64,000 nt of DNA from Streptomyces sp. NBC_00510 (lineage in GTDB: Bacteria > Actinomycetota > Actinomycetes > Streptomycetales > Streptomycetaceae). The notes under the pieces were generated by a model. It searched no databases. It worked only from the letters and a program-made list of their open reading frames with translations, and was not told where the DNA came from. Positions 27,844 through 37,967 of the stretch are shown here, in pieces. The translations under genes were made by a program, and so were the position numbers. Each line of letters begins with the position of its first letter. Position 1 is the stretch's first letter. The DNA lies in contig CP107851.1 of the NCBI GenBank assembly GCA_036013505.1, positions 1,612,001-1,676,000 on the forward strand, in the 5' to 3' direction.

Positions 27844-30152
27844 GGGCGGTGTGGCGGGCCGCGCGGGCGGCCGTACGGCGGCGCAGGCTCCAGACCCTCG
27901 TCATCGCGCTGGTCACCCTGACCTCGACGGGCGCGATCGTCGTCGCGCTCGGACTGGTCGACGCGGCCTCCGCGCCCTTCGACAGGGCCTTCGGCAAGCA
28001 GCACGGGCCCCATGTCGTGGCCGCGTTCGACCGGTCCAGGACCTCGGACGCCCAACTGGCCGAGGCGGCAAGGGAACCCGGCGTAGAGGCCGTCTCCGGA
28101 CCGTTCCCGCAGGCCACGGTCGAGCTGCCGCGGGACACCGCCAAATACGGGGTCTTCGGCGAGGTCACCGTCGTCGGCCGGGCGGAGCCGGGCGGGGCGG
28201 TGGACCGGCTGGACCTCTGGGCGGGCCGCTGGGCGACCGCGCCCGGCGAGGTGGTCCTCAACCGGCAGCCGGACTGGACCGCCGACGACCTGGGCAAACG
28301 CATCCCGGTCCCCTCCGGTCCCACGCTCACCATCGTGGGCTTCGCCTTCGACCTGAGCCGCACCGCCGACGCCTGGGTGGCGCCCGCCCAGATCGACGCG
28401 CTGCACCCGGCCACCACGCAGCTGCTCCTCCGCTTCTCCGACGCGTCGTCGGATGCCCGGCTCCGCGAGCAGCTCGGGACGGTGACCGCACGGCTCCCGC
28501 AGGGCGCGCTCGCCGGTTCCGAGTCGTACCTCACGCTCAAGCACCGGATCGGCGGGGCGGCGCGGGCGTACGCGCCGTATCTGATGGCCTTCGGCATCCT
28601 CGGCATCGTGGTGTCCGTGCTGATCGTGGCCAACGTGGTGAGCGGCGCCGTGATCTCCGGCTTCCGGCACATCGGCATCCTCAAGGCCCTGGGGTTCACA
28701 CCGGGACAGGTGCTCGCCGTGTACCTGGTGATGGTGACCGCGCCCGCGGTCCTGGGCTGCGCCGTCGGCGTGGTCGCCGGGAACCTGCTGGCGGGGCCCT
28801 TCTTCGAGTTCACGTTCACCGGACCCGACGCGGGCGTGTTCCACGACAGCGTCGGCATCGCGCCGTGGGTGAACGTGCTCGCCCTGCTCGGCATGCCGGC
28901 CGTCTGCGTCCTCGCCGCGCTGGCCCCCTCGCTGCGCGCGCACCGGCTGTCCGCGGCGCGGGCGATCAGCGCGGGCACCGCCCCGCGGGCGGGGCGCGCC
29001 CTGGGTGTCCAGCGACGCCTGGCCGGCAGCCGGCTGCCGCGTTCGGTGAGCCTCGGCCTGGGGCTGCCGTTCGCCCGGCCCGGCCGCAGCGCCCTCACGG
29101 TGGCCGCGGTGGTCCTGGGCGTGACCACGGTGACGTTCGCGTCCGGCCTGGCCACGACGATGACCCGGTTCGGCAGCGCGGGCCGGGACGCGTACCAGGT
29201 CACCGTGTACGCGAGCAACGTGCGGCACGGCGAGGTCGTCGACCCGGAACACACGGACCCCGAACTCGGCTCCCTGCTCGGCTCGTTGCCCGGAGTCGCA
29301 GGGATCACGGCCCGGGGGGACGTGGAGGTGACGGTCGCCGGTTCCACGCGCAAGGCCATGCTCGAGGGCCGCCGCGGCGACGGGCCCGAACTGGACGGCG
29401 TGCTCACCGAGGGCCGCTGGATGCGACGGGCCGGAGAAGTCGTCGCGGGGACGGCCTGGCTCCGGCAGTCGGGCGTGCGCGTCGGCGACGACGTGCGGCT
29501 GCGGAAGGGCGACCGGAGCGAGGAGGTGACCGTCGTCGGCGCGTTCATGGAGAGCAACGGCGAACTGCTCGTCGCCGACTGGCCGACGTTCACGGCGCTC
29601 GCCCCCGAGGAGAAGCCCATCGCCTATCACGTCAAGCTCCGCGACGGCACCGACCCGGCCGCCTACGCCCGCGCGGCCGCGGCCGCCGACCCGGGCGTCA
29701 GCCCGGCCGTCACGGGCCCGAACGCCATCACCCAGACCGTCGTCGGCTCCGCCTCGGTGCTCACCGCGATGCTGGCCGTCGTCGCGTCGCTCGGCGTCTT
29801 CAACACGGTCGTCCTCAACACCCGCGACCGGCGCCGCGACCTGGGCATGCTCAAGTCCATCGGGATGACCCCGCGGCAGGTCACGGTGATGATGACGACC
29901 TCGATGGCCGCCCTCGGCGCCCTCGGCTCCGCACTCGGCGTCCCGCTGGGCATCTGGGGCTACCGGCAGGTCGTCCCGCGCATGGTGGACGCGGTCGACC
30001 TGACCCTCCCCCCGTACATGACGGACGTCTGGCACCCCCCGGCCCTGACCGCCCTCGCCCTGACGGGCATCGCCATCGCGGTCCTCGGCGCCTACCTCCC
30101 CGCCCGCCGTGCGGCCCGCCTGACCATCGCGCAGGTCCTCCACAACGAGTGA
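27840..30152 (+). CDS. FtsX-like ABC transporter permease
   Basis: A 770-residue permease with two FtsX units. TM1 lies at about residues 18-40 (LQTLVIALVTLTSTGAIVVA) and is followed by a large extracytoplasmic domain; three TMs cluster at about 245-375; the second unit has a TM near 415-440, another extracytoplasmic domain, and three C-terminal TMs (about 630-765). It works with the upstream ATPase. The sequence RLTIAQVLHNE at the C terminus is typical. The ATG overlaps the ATPase stop. The complex is the likely output, and possibly the sensor, of the divergent two-component system. Confidence 0.93.
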   Translation: MRAVWRAARAAVRRRRLQTLVIALVTLTSTGAIVVALGLVDAASAPFDRAFGKQHGPHVVAAFDRSRTSDAQLAEAAREPGVEAVSGPFPQATVELPRDTAKYGVFGEVTVVGRAEPGGAVDRLDLWAGRWATAPGEVVLNRQPDWTADDLGKRIPVPSGPTLTIVGFAFDLSRTADAWVAPAQIDALHPATTQLLLRFSDASSDARLREQLGTVTARLPQGALAGSESYLTLKHRIGGAARAYAPYLMAFGILGIVVSVLIVANVVSGAVISGFRHIGILKALGFTPGQVLAVYLVMVTAPAVLGCAVGVVAGNLLAGPFFEFTFTGPDAGVFHDSVGIAPWVNVLALLGMPAVCVLAALAPSLRAHRLSAARAISAGTAPRAGRALGVQRRLAGSRLPRSVSLGLGLPFARPGRSALTVAAVVLGVTTVTFASGLATTMTRFGSAGRDAYQVTVYASNVRHGEVVDPEHTDPELGSLLGSLPGVAGITARGDVEVTVAGSTRKAMLEGRRGDGPELDGVLTEGRWMRRAGEVVAGTAWLRQSGVRVGDDVRLRKGDRSEEVTVVGAFMESNGELLVADWPTFTALAPEEKPIAYHVKLRDGTDPAAYARAAAAADPGVSPAVTGPNAITQTVVGSASVLTAMLAVVASLGVFNTVVLNTRDRRRDLGMLKSIGMTPRQVTVMMTTSMAALGALGSALGVPLGIWGYRQVVPRMVDAVDLTLPPYMTDVWHPPALTALALTGIAIAVLGAYLPARRAARLTIAQVLHNE

Positions 30153-30720
30153 CGGCGTGCCCGCGAGCCGCCCCCGCGCGCCACGCCGGGCGCGGGGATG
30201 GCGGGTTCCCGCGGGCATCGCCCAGCCCACGCCCGCCGGTCGGCCGCACAGGGTGTCCCGGCGTCGCCCCAGCGGCCGGGTACCTGCCCCGCATCACGGA
30301 GCCGGTGCCGACACGCCACCCGGGTGACGCGTGCAGGACCCGGGGTCCGACAGCCCCTCCGGTTCCTGACGTCGCCGTCGGGGCGTGACGAGGGCCCAGG
30401 AAGCGGGCGTTGACGGATCCAAGGCACACCCGAGGCCGAGGCCGTGGCCTGCCTGGCGATGCCGGCCACCGGTACCGTGCGGGCGCCGACGGGCCCACAC
30501 GGCACGCGAAGCGTCCGGCACCTTGGGTGCCCCCTACCCATGCGCCGAGCGTCCGCGCGTCCGGCGGCAGGCCGCGGCGCCGGCGGGCGGCAACCGCGTT
30601 CCCCGGGGCATGCCCGTGCCCGGACGCACCGCGCCTCCGTGGGGCGGGGCACTTCCGCGAGGGGTGGGGTTCGCGGGATCCTGCGCGGGACCGGGCGGCG
30701 GTGGTCTTGGGGGTGGGGCG
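30153..30720. other. 568-bp intergenic region without a convincing gene
   Basis: No frame in this stretch reads as convincing protein and I see no repeat or strong promoter. It is slightly less GC-biased by codon position than its neighbours. An upstream extension of the following gene runs through part of it (from 30385) but reads as non-protein. Confidence 0.5.
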
Positions 30721-33114
30721 GTGCGGCGAGGCTGGGTGCTCGGGCTGCTGGCACTGGCGTCGGGCGTGCTGTCGGTGGCCCTGGCCGTCGCGGTGAACGT
30801 CGCCACCGGAGGCGTCCTGCCGCCCGCGCTCCGCCCGTTGGCGGCCTGGGCCTGGCCCGCGGTCGGCGCGGGTGCGGTCGCCGCAGCCGGGCTGGCCCTG
30901 TGGCAGCAGCGTCTCCAACTCCCCGCGGCGCCGTCCACCGCGGTCGCAACGGATCCGGCCCCGCGTCTCACCCCCGCGCAACTACGGCCCGAGGTCGCCG
31001 ACTTCACCGGGCGGGAGGCCGACGAGGCGGCGCTGCGGGCCGCGATCGCGGGCGGCGCCCGGGTGGTGGCGATCGCCGGCCCACCGGGAGTCGGCAAGTC
31101 GACATTGGCCAACCGGCTGGCGCATCTGCTGCGCGCGGCGTATCCGGACGGCCAGCTGTACGTGAACCTCGGCGCGGGGCGCGGCGATCCGATGCCCCCG
31201 GACGAGGCGCTCGCCCGGTTCCTGGCCGCGCTCGGCGACGCCGAACCGGCCCCGTACGGCGACGCCGAGGCCCTGGCGGCGCGTTACCGCAGCCTGGTGG
31301 CGGACCGCGGGCTGCTGGTCGTCCTGGACGACGCCCAGGACGCCGCCCAGGTACGGCCGTTGCTGCCCGCGGGCCCACGATGTGCGGCGATCGTGACCAG
31401 CCGCCCGCTGCCGGCCGATCTGCCCGAGGCGGTCGCGTTCGAGCTCGCGCCACTCGGCACCGCCGACGCCCTCGTGCTGCTGGCCCGCGTCAGCGGATCG
31501 GACGGCGGCGCGGCCGACGCGGAGGCCGCCGCGGCGGTGGTCCGGGCCTGCGGGGGGCTGCCGCTGGCGATCCGGGTGGCGGGCGCGCGCGCCGCCCGGT
31601 CCCGGCTGGCGGTGGCCGAACTCGCCCGGAGGCTGGAGGACGAACGGACCCGGCTGGACGAACTCCGCTTCCGCGCCTGGGCCGTCCGCGCCACCCTCGG
31701 CACCGCCTACGAGGACCTGGCCCCGCGGGACCGCCGCCTGCTGCGGCGGCTCGGCGCCTTCCCGGGCGGGGAGTTCCCCGTGGGGGCGGCGGCCGCGCTG
31801 GCCGGGACCGGCGGGTCCGAGGCGCGTGACGGGCTCGACCGCCTGGTGGACGCGCAGCTCGTGGAGGGCGCGGGCGGGGAGCGGTACCGCCTGCACGACC
31901 TGATCCGGCTCTTCGCCCGCGAACGGCTCGTGGCGGAGGAGCCACCGGGCTCCGCGGACCGCATCACCGAACGCCTCCTGGACTGGTACGCGGCCGCCGC
32001 CCGGGACCACCCGCCCCGCTGGATCGCGGACGAGGCGGCCAACCTCGCCTCGGTCGCCCGGCAGGGCGCGGCGGCCGGCGCTCCCGAGCGCGTGTTCCGG
32101 CTGGCCGAGGCCGCCGAGCACGGCTGGCACCTGCAGCACTACCACGCGCAGCGGCTGCGGGTCTGGCAGGCGGCCGAGGATGCCGGACGGGCGGCCGGCG
32201 ACGCGCGCGTCACCGCGCGCGCCGCCTTGGTCATCGGCTCCATCCACGGCGCGGACGGCAACCTGGAGCAGGCGGCGCCCCTGCTGCGGGAGGCGGCGGA
32301 GCTGGCGGGCCGCACCGGCGACACCAAGTGGGAGGCGGACGCGCACCGCCACCTCGGGGACGTACTGCGGCAGACGGGCGGAACCGCCGAGGCCCTGCAC
32401 CACCTGCGCCGTGCGCGGGTTCTGTACCGCGCGCTCGGCATGCCCCCCGACGAGTCCGACGCGCTCGGGAAACTGGCCACGGTGCACCTGGTGCGGTGGG
32501 AGTTCGACGAGGCCGCGCGGGAAGCCGAGCGGGCGCTGGCACTGCTGGCGGACGGGGCGGGCTCCTCACCCGCGTACGCCCAGCTGCGCGGGCTCGCCGC
32601 GGCCGCGTACCTGCGGCTGGGCCGCGTCGCCGAGGCCCGGGCCGCAGCGGAGGAGGCCGTGGCGGTCCACCGTCGCGCCGGCAACCGGTTGGGCGAGGCG
32701 TACGGTCTGGGCGGCCTGGGCCTGGTCGCCCGCGAGGAGGGGGACACGGCGACCGCGCTGGCCTGTCACCGTACGGCGTTGCGCCTGTTCGAGGAGCTGG
32801 GCAACGCGCCGGGGACCGCCTCCGCCCGCGGGGACCTCGGTGGCCTGCTCGTCCTGCTGGGCGATCCCGCCACGGCGGTCCGGGAGTTCGAGGCCGCCCT
32901 CACGGTGCTGAGCGGTCTGCGCCATCCCGTGGCGGAGGGGCTGTGCCGGCTGCATCTGGCCGAGGCCCTGGCGCTCGCGGGTGACCGCGCGGGCGCCGCC
33001 CGGGAGCAGCGTTCCGGCGAGGCGCTGCTCGCCGGAACGGACGCCTGGCCGCAGCTCGACGAGGCACGCGCGCGTCTCACCGCCCTCGGCCTCCCGGGCA
33101 CCGCCACGGGCTGA
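30721..33114 (+). CDS. membrane-anchored STAND NTPase with TPR repeats
   Basis: A 797-residue protein. Two hydrophobic helices at about 5-27 and 40-60 are followed by a NB-ARC-type NTPase: P-loop GPPGVGKST (residues 120-128), Walker B GLLVVLDDAQD (about 198), an SRPLP sensor-like segment and the CGGLPLAIRVAGARAA (GLPL) motif. From about 400 a winged-helix-like region precedes a run of tetratricopeptide repeats to the C terminus. The arrangement resembles AfsR-type regulators without the SARP DNA-binding domain and with membrane helices instead. It could be a signalling or immune-type switch; target unknown. GTG 30721 follows a GGGGGTGG sequence. Confidence 0.82.
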   Translation: MRRGWVLGLLALASGVLSVALAVAVNVATGGVLPPALRPLAAWAWPAVGAGAVAAAGLALWQQRLQLPAAPSTAVATDPAPRLTPAQLRPEVADFTGREADEAALRAAIAGGARVVAIAGPPGVGKSTLANRLAHLLRAAYPDGQLYVNLGAGRGDPMPPDEALARFLAALGDAEPAPYGDAEALAARYRSLVADRGLLVVLDDAQDAAQVRPLLPAGPRCAAIVTSRPLPADLPEAVAFELAPLGTADALVLLARVSGSDGGAADAEAAAAVVRACGGLPLAIRVAGARAARSRLAVAELARRLEDERTRLDELRFRAWAVRATLGTAYEDLAPRDRRLLRRLGAFPGGEFPVGAAAALAGTGGSEARDGLDRLVDAQLVEGAGGERYRLHDLIRLFARERLVAEEPPGSADRITERLLDWYAAAARDHPPRWIADEAANLASVARQGAAAGAPERVFRLAEAAEHGWHLQHYHAQRLRVWQAAEDAGRAAGDARVTARAALVIGSIHGADGNLEQAAPLLREAAELAGRTGDTKWEADAHRHLGDVLRQTGGTAEALHHLRRARVLYRALGMPPDESDALGKLATVHLVRWEFDEAAREAERALALLADGAGSSPAYAQLRGLAAAAYLRLGRVAEARAAAEEAVAVHRRAGNRLGEAYGLGGLGLVAREEGDTATALACHRTALRLFEELGNAPGTASARGDLGGLLVLLGDPATAVREFEAALTVLSGLRHPVAEGLCRLHLAEALALAGDRAGAAREQRSGEALLAGTDAWPQLDEARARLTALGLPGTATG

Positions 33115-33131
33115 CCGCCGACCGCCCCGTC

Positions 33132-33509
33132 TCAGCGCGTGCCGCGCAGCCGCTCCATGTCCCGCCGGTCCCGCTTGGTCGGCCGGCCCGTGCCGCGGTC
33201 GCGGAGGACGGGGGCCGGCACCTGTTCGGGGGTGGGCGGCGGAGGGCTGTTGTCGACGAAGCACTCCGCGGCGACGGCGGCGCCGACCCGCTTCCGCACC
33301 AGGCGCGTGACGACGACGATCCGCTCGTGCCCCGCACCGCGCAGCCGCACCTCGTCACCGGGGCGGACCGCGTGCGCGGGCTTGACGCGCTCGCCGTTGA
33401 CCCGCACGTGCCCCGCACGGCATGCGGTGGCGGCCATGGAGCGCGTCTTGGTGAGCCGTACGGACCAGATCCAGGCGTCGACCCGCACAGGGCCTTCGTC
33501 GTCAGCCAT
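33132..33509 (-). CDS. S4-domain RNA-binding protein (Hsp15-like)
   Basis: A 125-residue protein with an N-terminal S4 domain (VDAWIWSVRLTKTRSMAATA, RAGHVRVNGERVKPAHAVRP, DEVRLR) and a basic C-terminal tail ending RRDMERLRGTR. Hsp15-like proteins bind stalled 50S subunits carrying nascent chains; function here is by family only. The ATG at 33509 is six bases from TAGGGT on the minus strand, so the message is likely leaderless. It converges on the STAND ATPase gene. Confidence 0.9.
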   Translation of the reverse strand: MADDEGPVRVDAWIWSVRLTKTRSMAATACRAGHVRVNGERVKPAHAVRPGDEVRLRGAGHERIVVVTRLVRKRVGAAVAAECFVDNSPPPPTPEQVPAPVLRDRGTGRPTKRDRRDMERLRGTR

Positions 33510-33515
33510 GCCACG

Positions 33516-33521
33516 ACCCTA
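33516..33521 (-). promoter_or_regulatory. predicted -10 box of leaderless S4 gene
   Basis: Minus-strand TAGGGT lies six bases before the ATG at 33509, with no ribosome site in between. Confidence 0.4.
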
Positions 33522-33561
33522 GCGCGCCCGGTTCCCGGAACGCGGCGTCCGGTATGCGCTC

Positions 33562-33590
33562 TTGACGGAAGGCCCCGCGGCCCACAGGAT
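33562..33590 (+). promoter_or_regulatory. predicted promoter of the M28 peptidase gene
   Basis: TTGACG (33562-33567), a 17-bp spacer and CAGGAT (33585-33590) match a housekeeping promoter; transcription would begin near 33597, giving an 80-nt leader. Confidence 0.5.
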
Positions 33591-33673
33591 GCGCCCAGGC
33601 ATGCACACGTCAAGCGTGCCTCCGTACCGCCCGCACAGTCCCGCGCAACTCCATCCCCCACACACCGGAGTGA

Positions 33674-34996
<1,323 letters not shown>

Positions 34997-35010
34997 CCGC
35001 CCGCGCCGGT

Positions 35011-35040
35011 GGTGGCCCCCGTTCCCACGCGGGGGCCGCC
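35011..35040. terminator. terminator after M28 peptidase gene
   Basis: GGTGGCCCCCG (35011-35021) pairs with CGGGGGCCGCC (35030-35040), one G-U pair, loop of eight, 15 bp after the stop codon. Confidence 0.65.
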
Positions 35041-35223
35041 AGCCGGACCATCGCGGGCGCCGCCCACGCCGGCCGCGACGGAACGTGACCCCGGCCTCGC
35101 TCTACGCGCCGGGCGCGCAGGGCGCCCGCTGCGGGTACCCGGTCACCGTCCTACGCTGAAGAGGGGCGCGGCTTGCGGTGCCGGACGCACCGTGCCGGGC
35201 CTCCCGCGAGAGGAGAACCGCTG

Positions 35224-35610
35224 ATGAGCAGTCATCACACCAATTCCCACGTCGACGTCCTCCTCACCGGCTGCGAGCGGCAGGACGCCGGAGCCGTGCT
35301 CGGCGCGTTGGAGGCCGCCTTCCCGACACGTCCCGGCGAGTCGCTCACCGAGGCCGTGGAGCCCCGCCCCGGGTCCTCCCACCCGACCGTGTGGGCCGCC
35401 TCCGTCGACACCCGCAGCCACGGCCACGAACTCGGCCCCGTCCACCTCGACGGCTCCCTGACCGCGGACCTCTCCGGCGGGCCCCGTCACGTACGCGAGG
35501 TCAAAAAGGTGCTCGGCGACTCCTTCCGCCTCGAGGAGCAGGGTTCGGTCTCCGGCGACCAGGAGGTCGAGCTCCGCCTCCGCCTAACGGAGCTCCCCGA
35601 CGGCCGCTGA
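35224..35610 (+). CDS. hypothetical protein
   Basis: A 128-residue soluble protein that I do not recognise. It begins MSSHHTNSHVDVLLTGCE and has a predicted alternating helix/strand pattern (QDAGAVLGALEAAF; VWAASVDT; LTADLSGG; VREVKKVLGDSF; EVELRLRLTE), suggesting a small compact alpha/beta domain. There is no signal peptide or membrane segment. ATG 35224 follows GAGAGGAG, a good ribosome site, and codon use matches neighbouring genes, so it is probably real. It stands alone between the peptidase and MocR genes. Confidence 0.7.
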   Translation: MSSHHTNSHVDVLLTGCERQDAGAVLGALEAAFPTRPGESLTEAVEPRPGSSHPTVWAASVDTRSHGHELGPVHLDGSLTADLSGGPRHVREVKKVLGDSFRLEEQGSVSGDQEVELRLRLTELPDGR

Positions 35611-35697
35611 GCCGTACGGCGTCCCCGCCCGGGACGGCTCGCCAGGCGGGCCGCCCCGGCTCCTGTCCGGCGGCTCGTCAGGCCACGTCAGGCCATG

Positions 35698-37188
35698 TCA
35701 CGCCACGAAGAGCCCGGTGCCCTCGCCCTCGGAGCCGCCTCCGTCGCGGACGGTCTGCGCGGCCGCCGCCAGGCGCTCGACGGCGTCACGCGCGACGGGC
35801 CCCCCGACGGTGAAGGGCAGCCGGACGTAGCCCTCGAAGGCGCCGTCGACGCCGAAGCGCGGACCCGAGGGGACGCGGACGCCGAGGCGCTCGCCCGCGA
35901 CGGCGAGGCGTGAGCCGGAGACGTCGCCGGTCCGCACCCACATGGTCATGCCGCCGGACGGGACGGCGAACTCCCAGTCGGGCAGCCGCTCGCGCAGCGC
36001 CGCCACGAGGTCGTCGCGGTGGGCTCGGGCCCGTTCGCGACGGGCCGCGACCGCGTCGTCCCACGCCCCGGTGCGCAGCAGCCAGGCCACGGCGAGCTGG
36101 TCGACGACGGGCGAGCCGAGGTCTAGGTAGGCGCGGGCGCTGACGAGGCGGCGTACGACGTCGGGCGCGGCACGGACCCAGCCGATGCGCAGCCCGGCCC
36201 AGATGGCCTTGCTCGCGGAGCCGACGGTGATGACGCTGCCGCCGCGGTCGAAGGCGGCCATCGGGCGCGGCGCGGAGGCCGCGGCGTCGAGCGGCAGCTC
36301 GGCCATGGTCTCGTCGGCGACGAGGACGGTCCCGGCGGCGCGGGCGGCCTCGACGAGGGCGCGGCGCTGGTCGTCGGGGACGAGGGTGCCGGTGGGGTTG
36401 TGGAAGTCGGGCATGACGTAGGCCATGCGGGGCGCCGCGTCGCGCAGGACGCGCTTCCAGGCGTCGAGGTCCCAGCCGCCGAGCCCCTCGCGCATGGCGA
36501 CCGGGACGAGCCGGGCGCCGTTCTCGCGCAGCAGTTCCAGGACGTTGGCGTAGCTCGGCGACTCGACGGCGACACGCTCGCCGGGGGCGCCCAGGCGGCG
36601 CACGGCGGCCGCGATGGCGCCCATGGCGCCGGTGGTCACCATGATCTGCTCGGGGAGGGTGGGGATGCCGCGCGTGGTGTAGCGGGCCGCGATGGCCTCG
36701 CGCAGCACGGGCAGTCCCGCGGGGAAGTCGCCATGGGTGGCCGAGTAGGACGGCAGGTCGGCCAGGGCGCCCTCGACCGCACGCGTCAGCCACGGCTCGG
36801 GGGCGGGCAGCGCCGCGCAGCCGAGGTCGATGACGGTGCCCGCGGCGTCCGGGGGCAGCGGCTCCAAGCCGCGGGTCGGCAGGGCGTGGCCCTCCGGGAC
36901 TGCGGTCCACGTGCCGGCGCCGCGCCGTGACCGGGCGAAGCCCTCGGCGCGCAGCGCCTCGTACGCGGCGGCGACGGTGGTGCGGCTGACGGCCAGGGCG
37001 AGCGCCAGCTCGCGTTCCGCGGGGAGCCGCGCGGCCACGGGCACGCGTCCCTCCAGGACCAGGACCCGGATGCCGTCGGCGAGCCCCCGGTAGGCGGGGA
37101 CGCGGCGGCCGGTGGCACGCTGCGCCGGACGGGGCTCGAGCAAGCGCGCGAGATGAGTGACCCCTACCGTTGCGGTCCACTGCGACAT
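35698..37188 (-). CDS. MocR-type GntR/aminotransferase regulator (YczR-like)
   Basis: A 496-residue PLP-dependent transcription factor: N-terminal GntR winged helix (about 30-95; LPAERELALALAVSRTTVAA) joined to a fold-type I aminotransferase-like domain (about 125-490). The PLP Lys lies in ITVGSASKAIWAGLRIGW, and the cofactor-binding DFHNPTGTL and VADETMAELP segments are present. Its partner across a 98-bp divergent gap is a YczE-family membrane protein, a conserved regulator-membrane protein pairing. ATG 37188 has only a weak GGTGGA upstream; longer frames reach into the divergent gene and are unlikely. Confidence 0.9.
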   Translation of the reverse strand: MSQWTATVGVTHLARLLEPRPAQRATGRRVPAYRGLADGIRVLVLEGRVPVAARLPAERELALALAVSRTTVAAAYEALRAEGFARSRRGAGTWTAVPEGHALPTRGLEPLPPDAAGTVIDLGCAALPAPEPWLTRAVEGALADLPSYSATHGDFPAGLPVLREAIAARYTTRGIPTLPEQIMVTTGAMGAIAAAVRRLGAPGERVAVESPSYANVLELLRENGARLVPVAMREGLGGWDLDAWKRVLRDAAPRMAYVMPDFHNPTGTLVPDDQRRALVEAARAAGTVLVADETMAELPLDAAASAPRPMAAFDRGGSVITVGSASKAIWAGLRIGWVRAAPDVVRRLVSARAYLDLGSPVVDQLAVAWLLRTGAWDDAVAARRERARAHRDDLVAALRERLPDWEFAVPSGGMTMWVRTGDVSGSRLAVAGERLGVRVPSGPRFGVDGAFEGYVRLPFTVGGPVARDAVERLAAAAQTVRDGGGSEGEGTGLFVA

Positions 37189-37211
37189 GGTTTCCGGTCC
37201 ACCTTCCGCAT

Positions 37212-37276
37212 ATTGGCCATGGATTTCTCCCAGGACCATGCCACATAGTGTCGCGCATCCACTCGTCATGGCCATA
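37212..37276. promoter_or_regulatory. paired TGGCCAT sites in the MocR/YczE divergent promoter
   Basis: ATTGGCCATGG (37212-37222) and TCATGGCCATAG (37266-37277) share the core TGGCCAT in the same orientation, 55 bp apart. The second contains the perfect palindrome ATGGCCAT. Direct repeats of this type would suit a dimeric MocR regulator. Confidence 0.45.
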
Positions 37277-37286
37277 GGGGGGTCCC

Positions 37287-37967
37287 GTGGAGGGCCAATC
37301 CAGAACAGCACGCCGTCTGTTGCACCTGTACGCAGGACTGGCCCTCTACGGCGCGAGCGCGGCCCTGCAGGTGCGTGCCGCGCTGGGTCTCGACCCATGG
37401 GACGTCCTCCACCAGGGCATCTCGCGGCACACCGGTGTCAGCATCGGCCTGGTCTCGGTGGCGGTGGGCGCGCTCGTCCTGCTGCTGTGGTGGCCGTTGC
37501 GGCAGCGGCCGGGCCTCGGCACCGTCTCCAACGTCTTCGTCGTCGGCCTGTCGATGGACGCGACCCTTGCCCTGCTGCCCCAGCCGCACGGTCTCGGCGT
37601 GCGGATCCCGCTGCTGGTGGCGGGCGTGGTGCTCAACGGCGTGGCGACCGGCCTCTACATCACCGCCCGGTACGGCCCCGGCCCCCGCGACGGCCTGATG
37701 ACGGGCCTGCACCGCCGCACGGGCCGCTCGATCCGCCTGGTGCGCACCGCGATCGAGGTGACCGTGCTGGCGGTCGGCTTCGTGCTCGGCGGCAGCGTCG
37801 GGATCGGCACGGTCGTCTACGCGGTGTCGATCGGGCCGCTGGCCCAGTTCTTCCTGCGGCTGTTCGAGCTGCCGCGGTCGCGGCCGGCGGACGAATCCGT
37901 GGTCGTCGCCCGTGGGGGGCGGCCGGTGGCGGACACGCCGGAGGGGCGCGCCATACTGCCGGAGTGA
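37287..37967 (+). CDS. YczE/YitT-family integral membrane protein
   Basis: A 226-residue membrane protein with five or so hydrophobic helices (LYAGLALYGASAALQVRA, SIGLVSVAVGALVLLLWW, VSNVFVVGLSMDATLALL, IPLLVAGVVLNGVATGLYI, TVLAVGFVLGGSVGIGTVVY) and the family motif RYGPGPRDGLMTGLHRRTG. Function is not established; the gene is regularly found divergent from a YczR-type MocR regulator, as here. GTG 37287 follows AGGGGGG. It overlaps the GDPD gene by GTGA, so both are translated from one message. Confidence 0.88.
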   Translation: MEGQSRTARRLLHLYAGLALYGASAALQVRAALGLDPWDVLHQGISRHTGVSIGLVSVAVGALVLLLWWPLRQRPGLGTVSNVFVVGLSMDATLALLPQPHGLGVRIPLLVAGVVLNGVATGLYITARYGPGPRDGLMTGLHRRTGRSIRLVRTAIEVTVLAVGFVLGGSVGIGTVVYAVSIGPLAQFFLRLFELPRSRPADESVVVARGGRPVADTPEGRAILPE

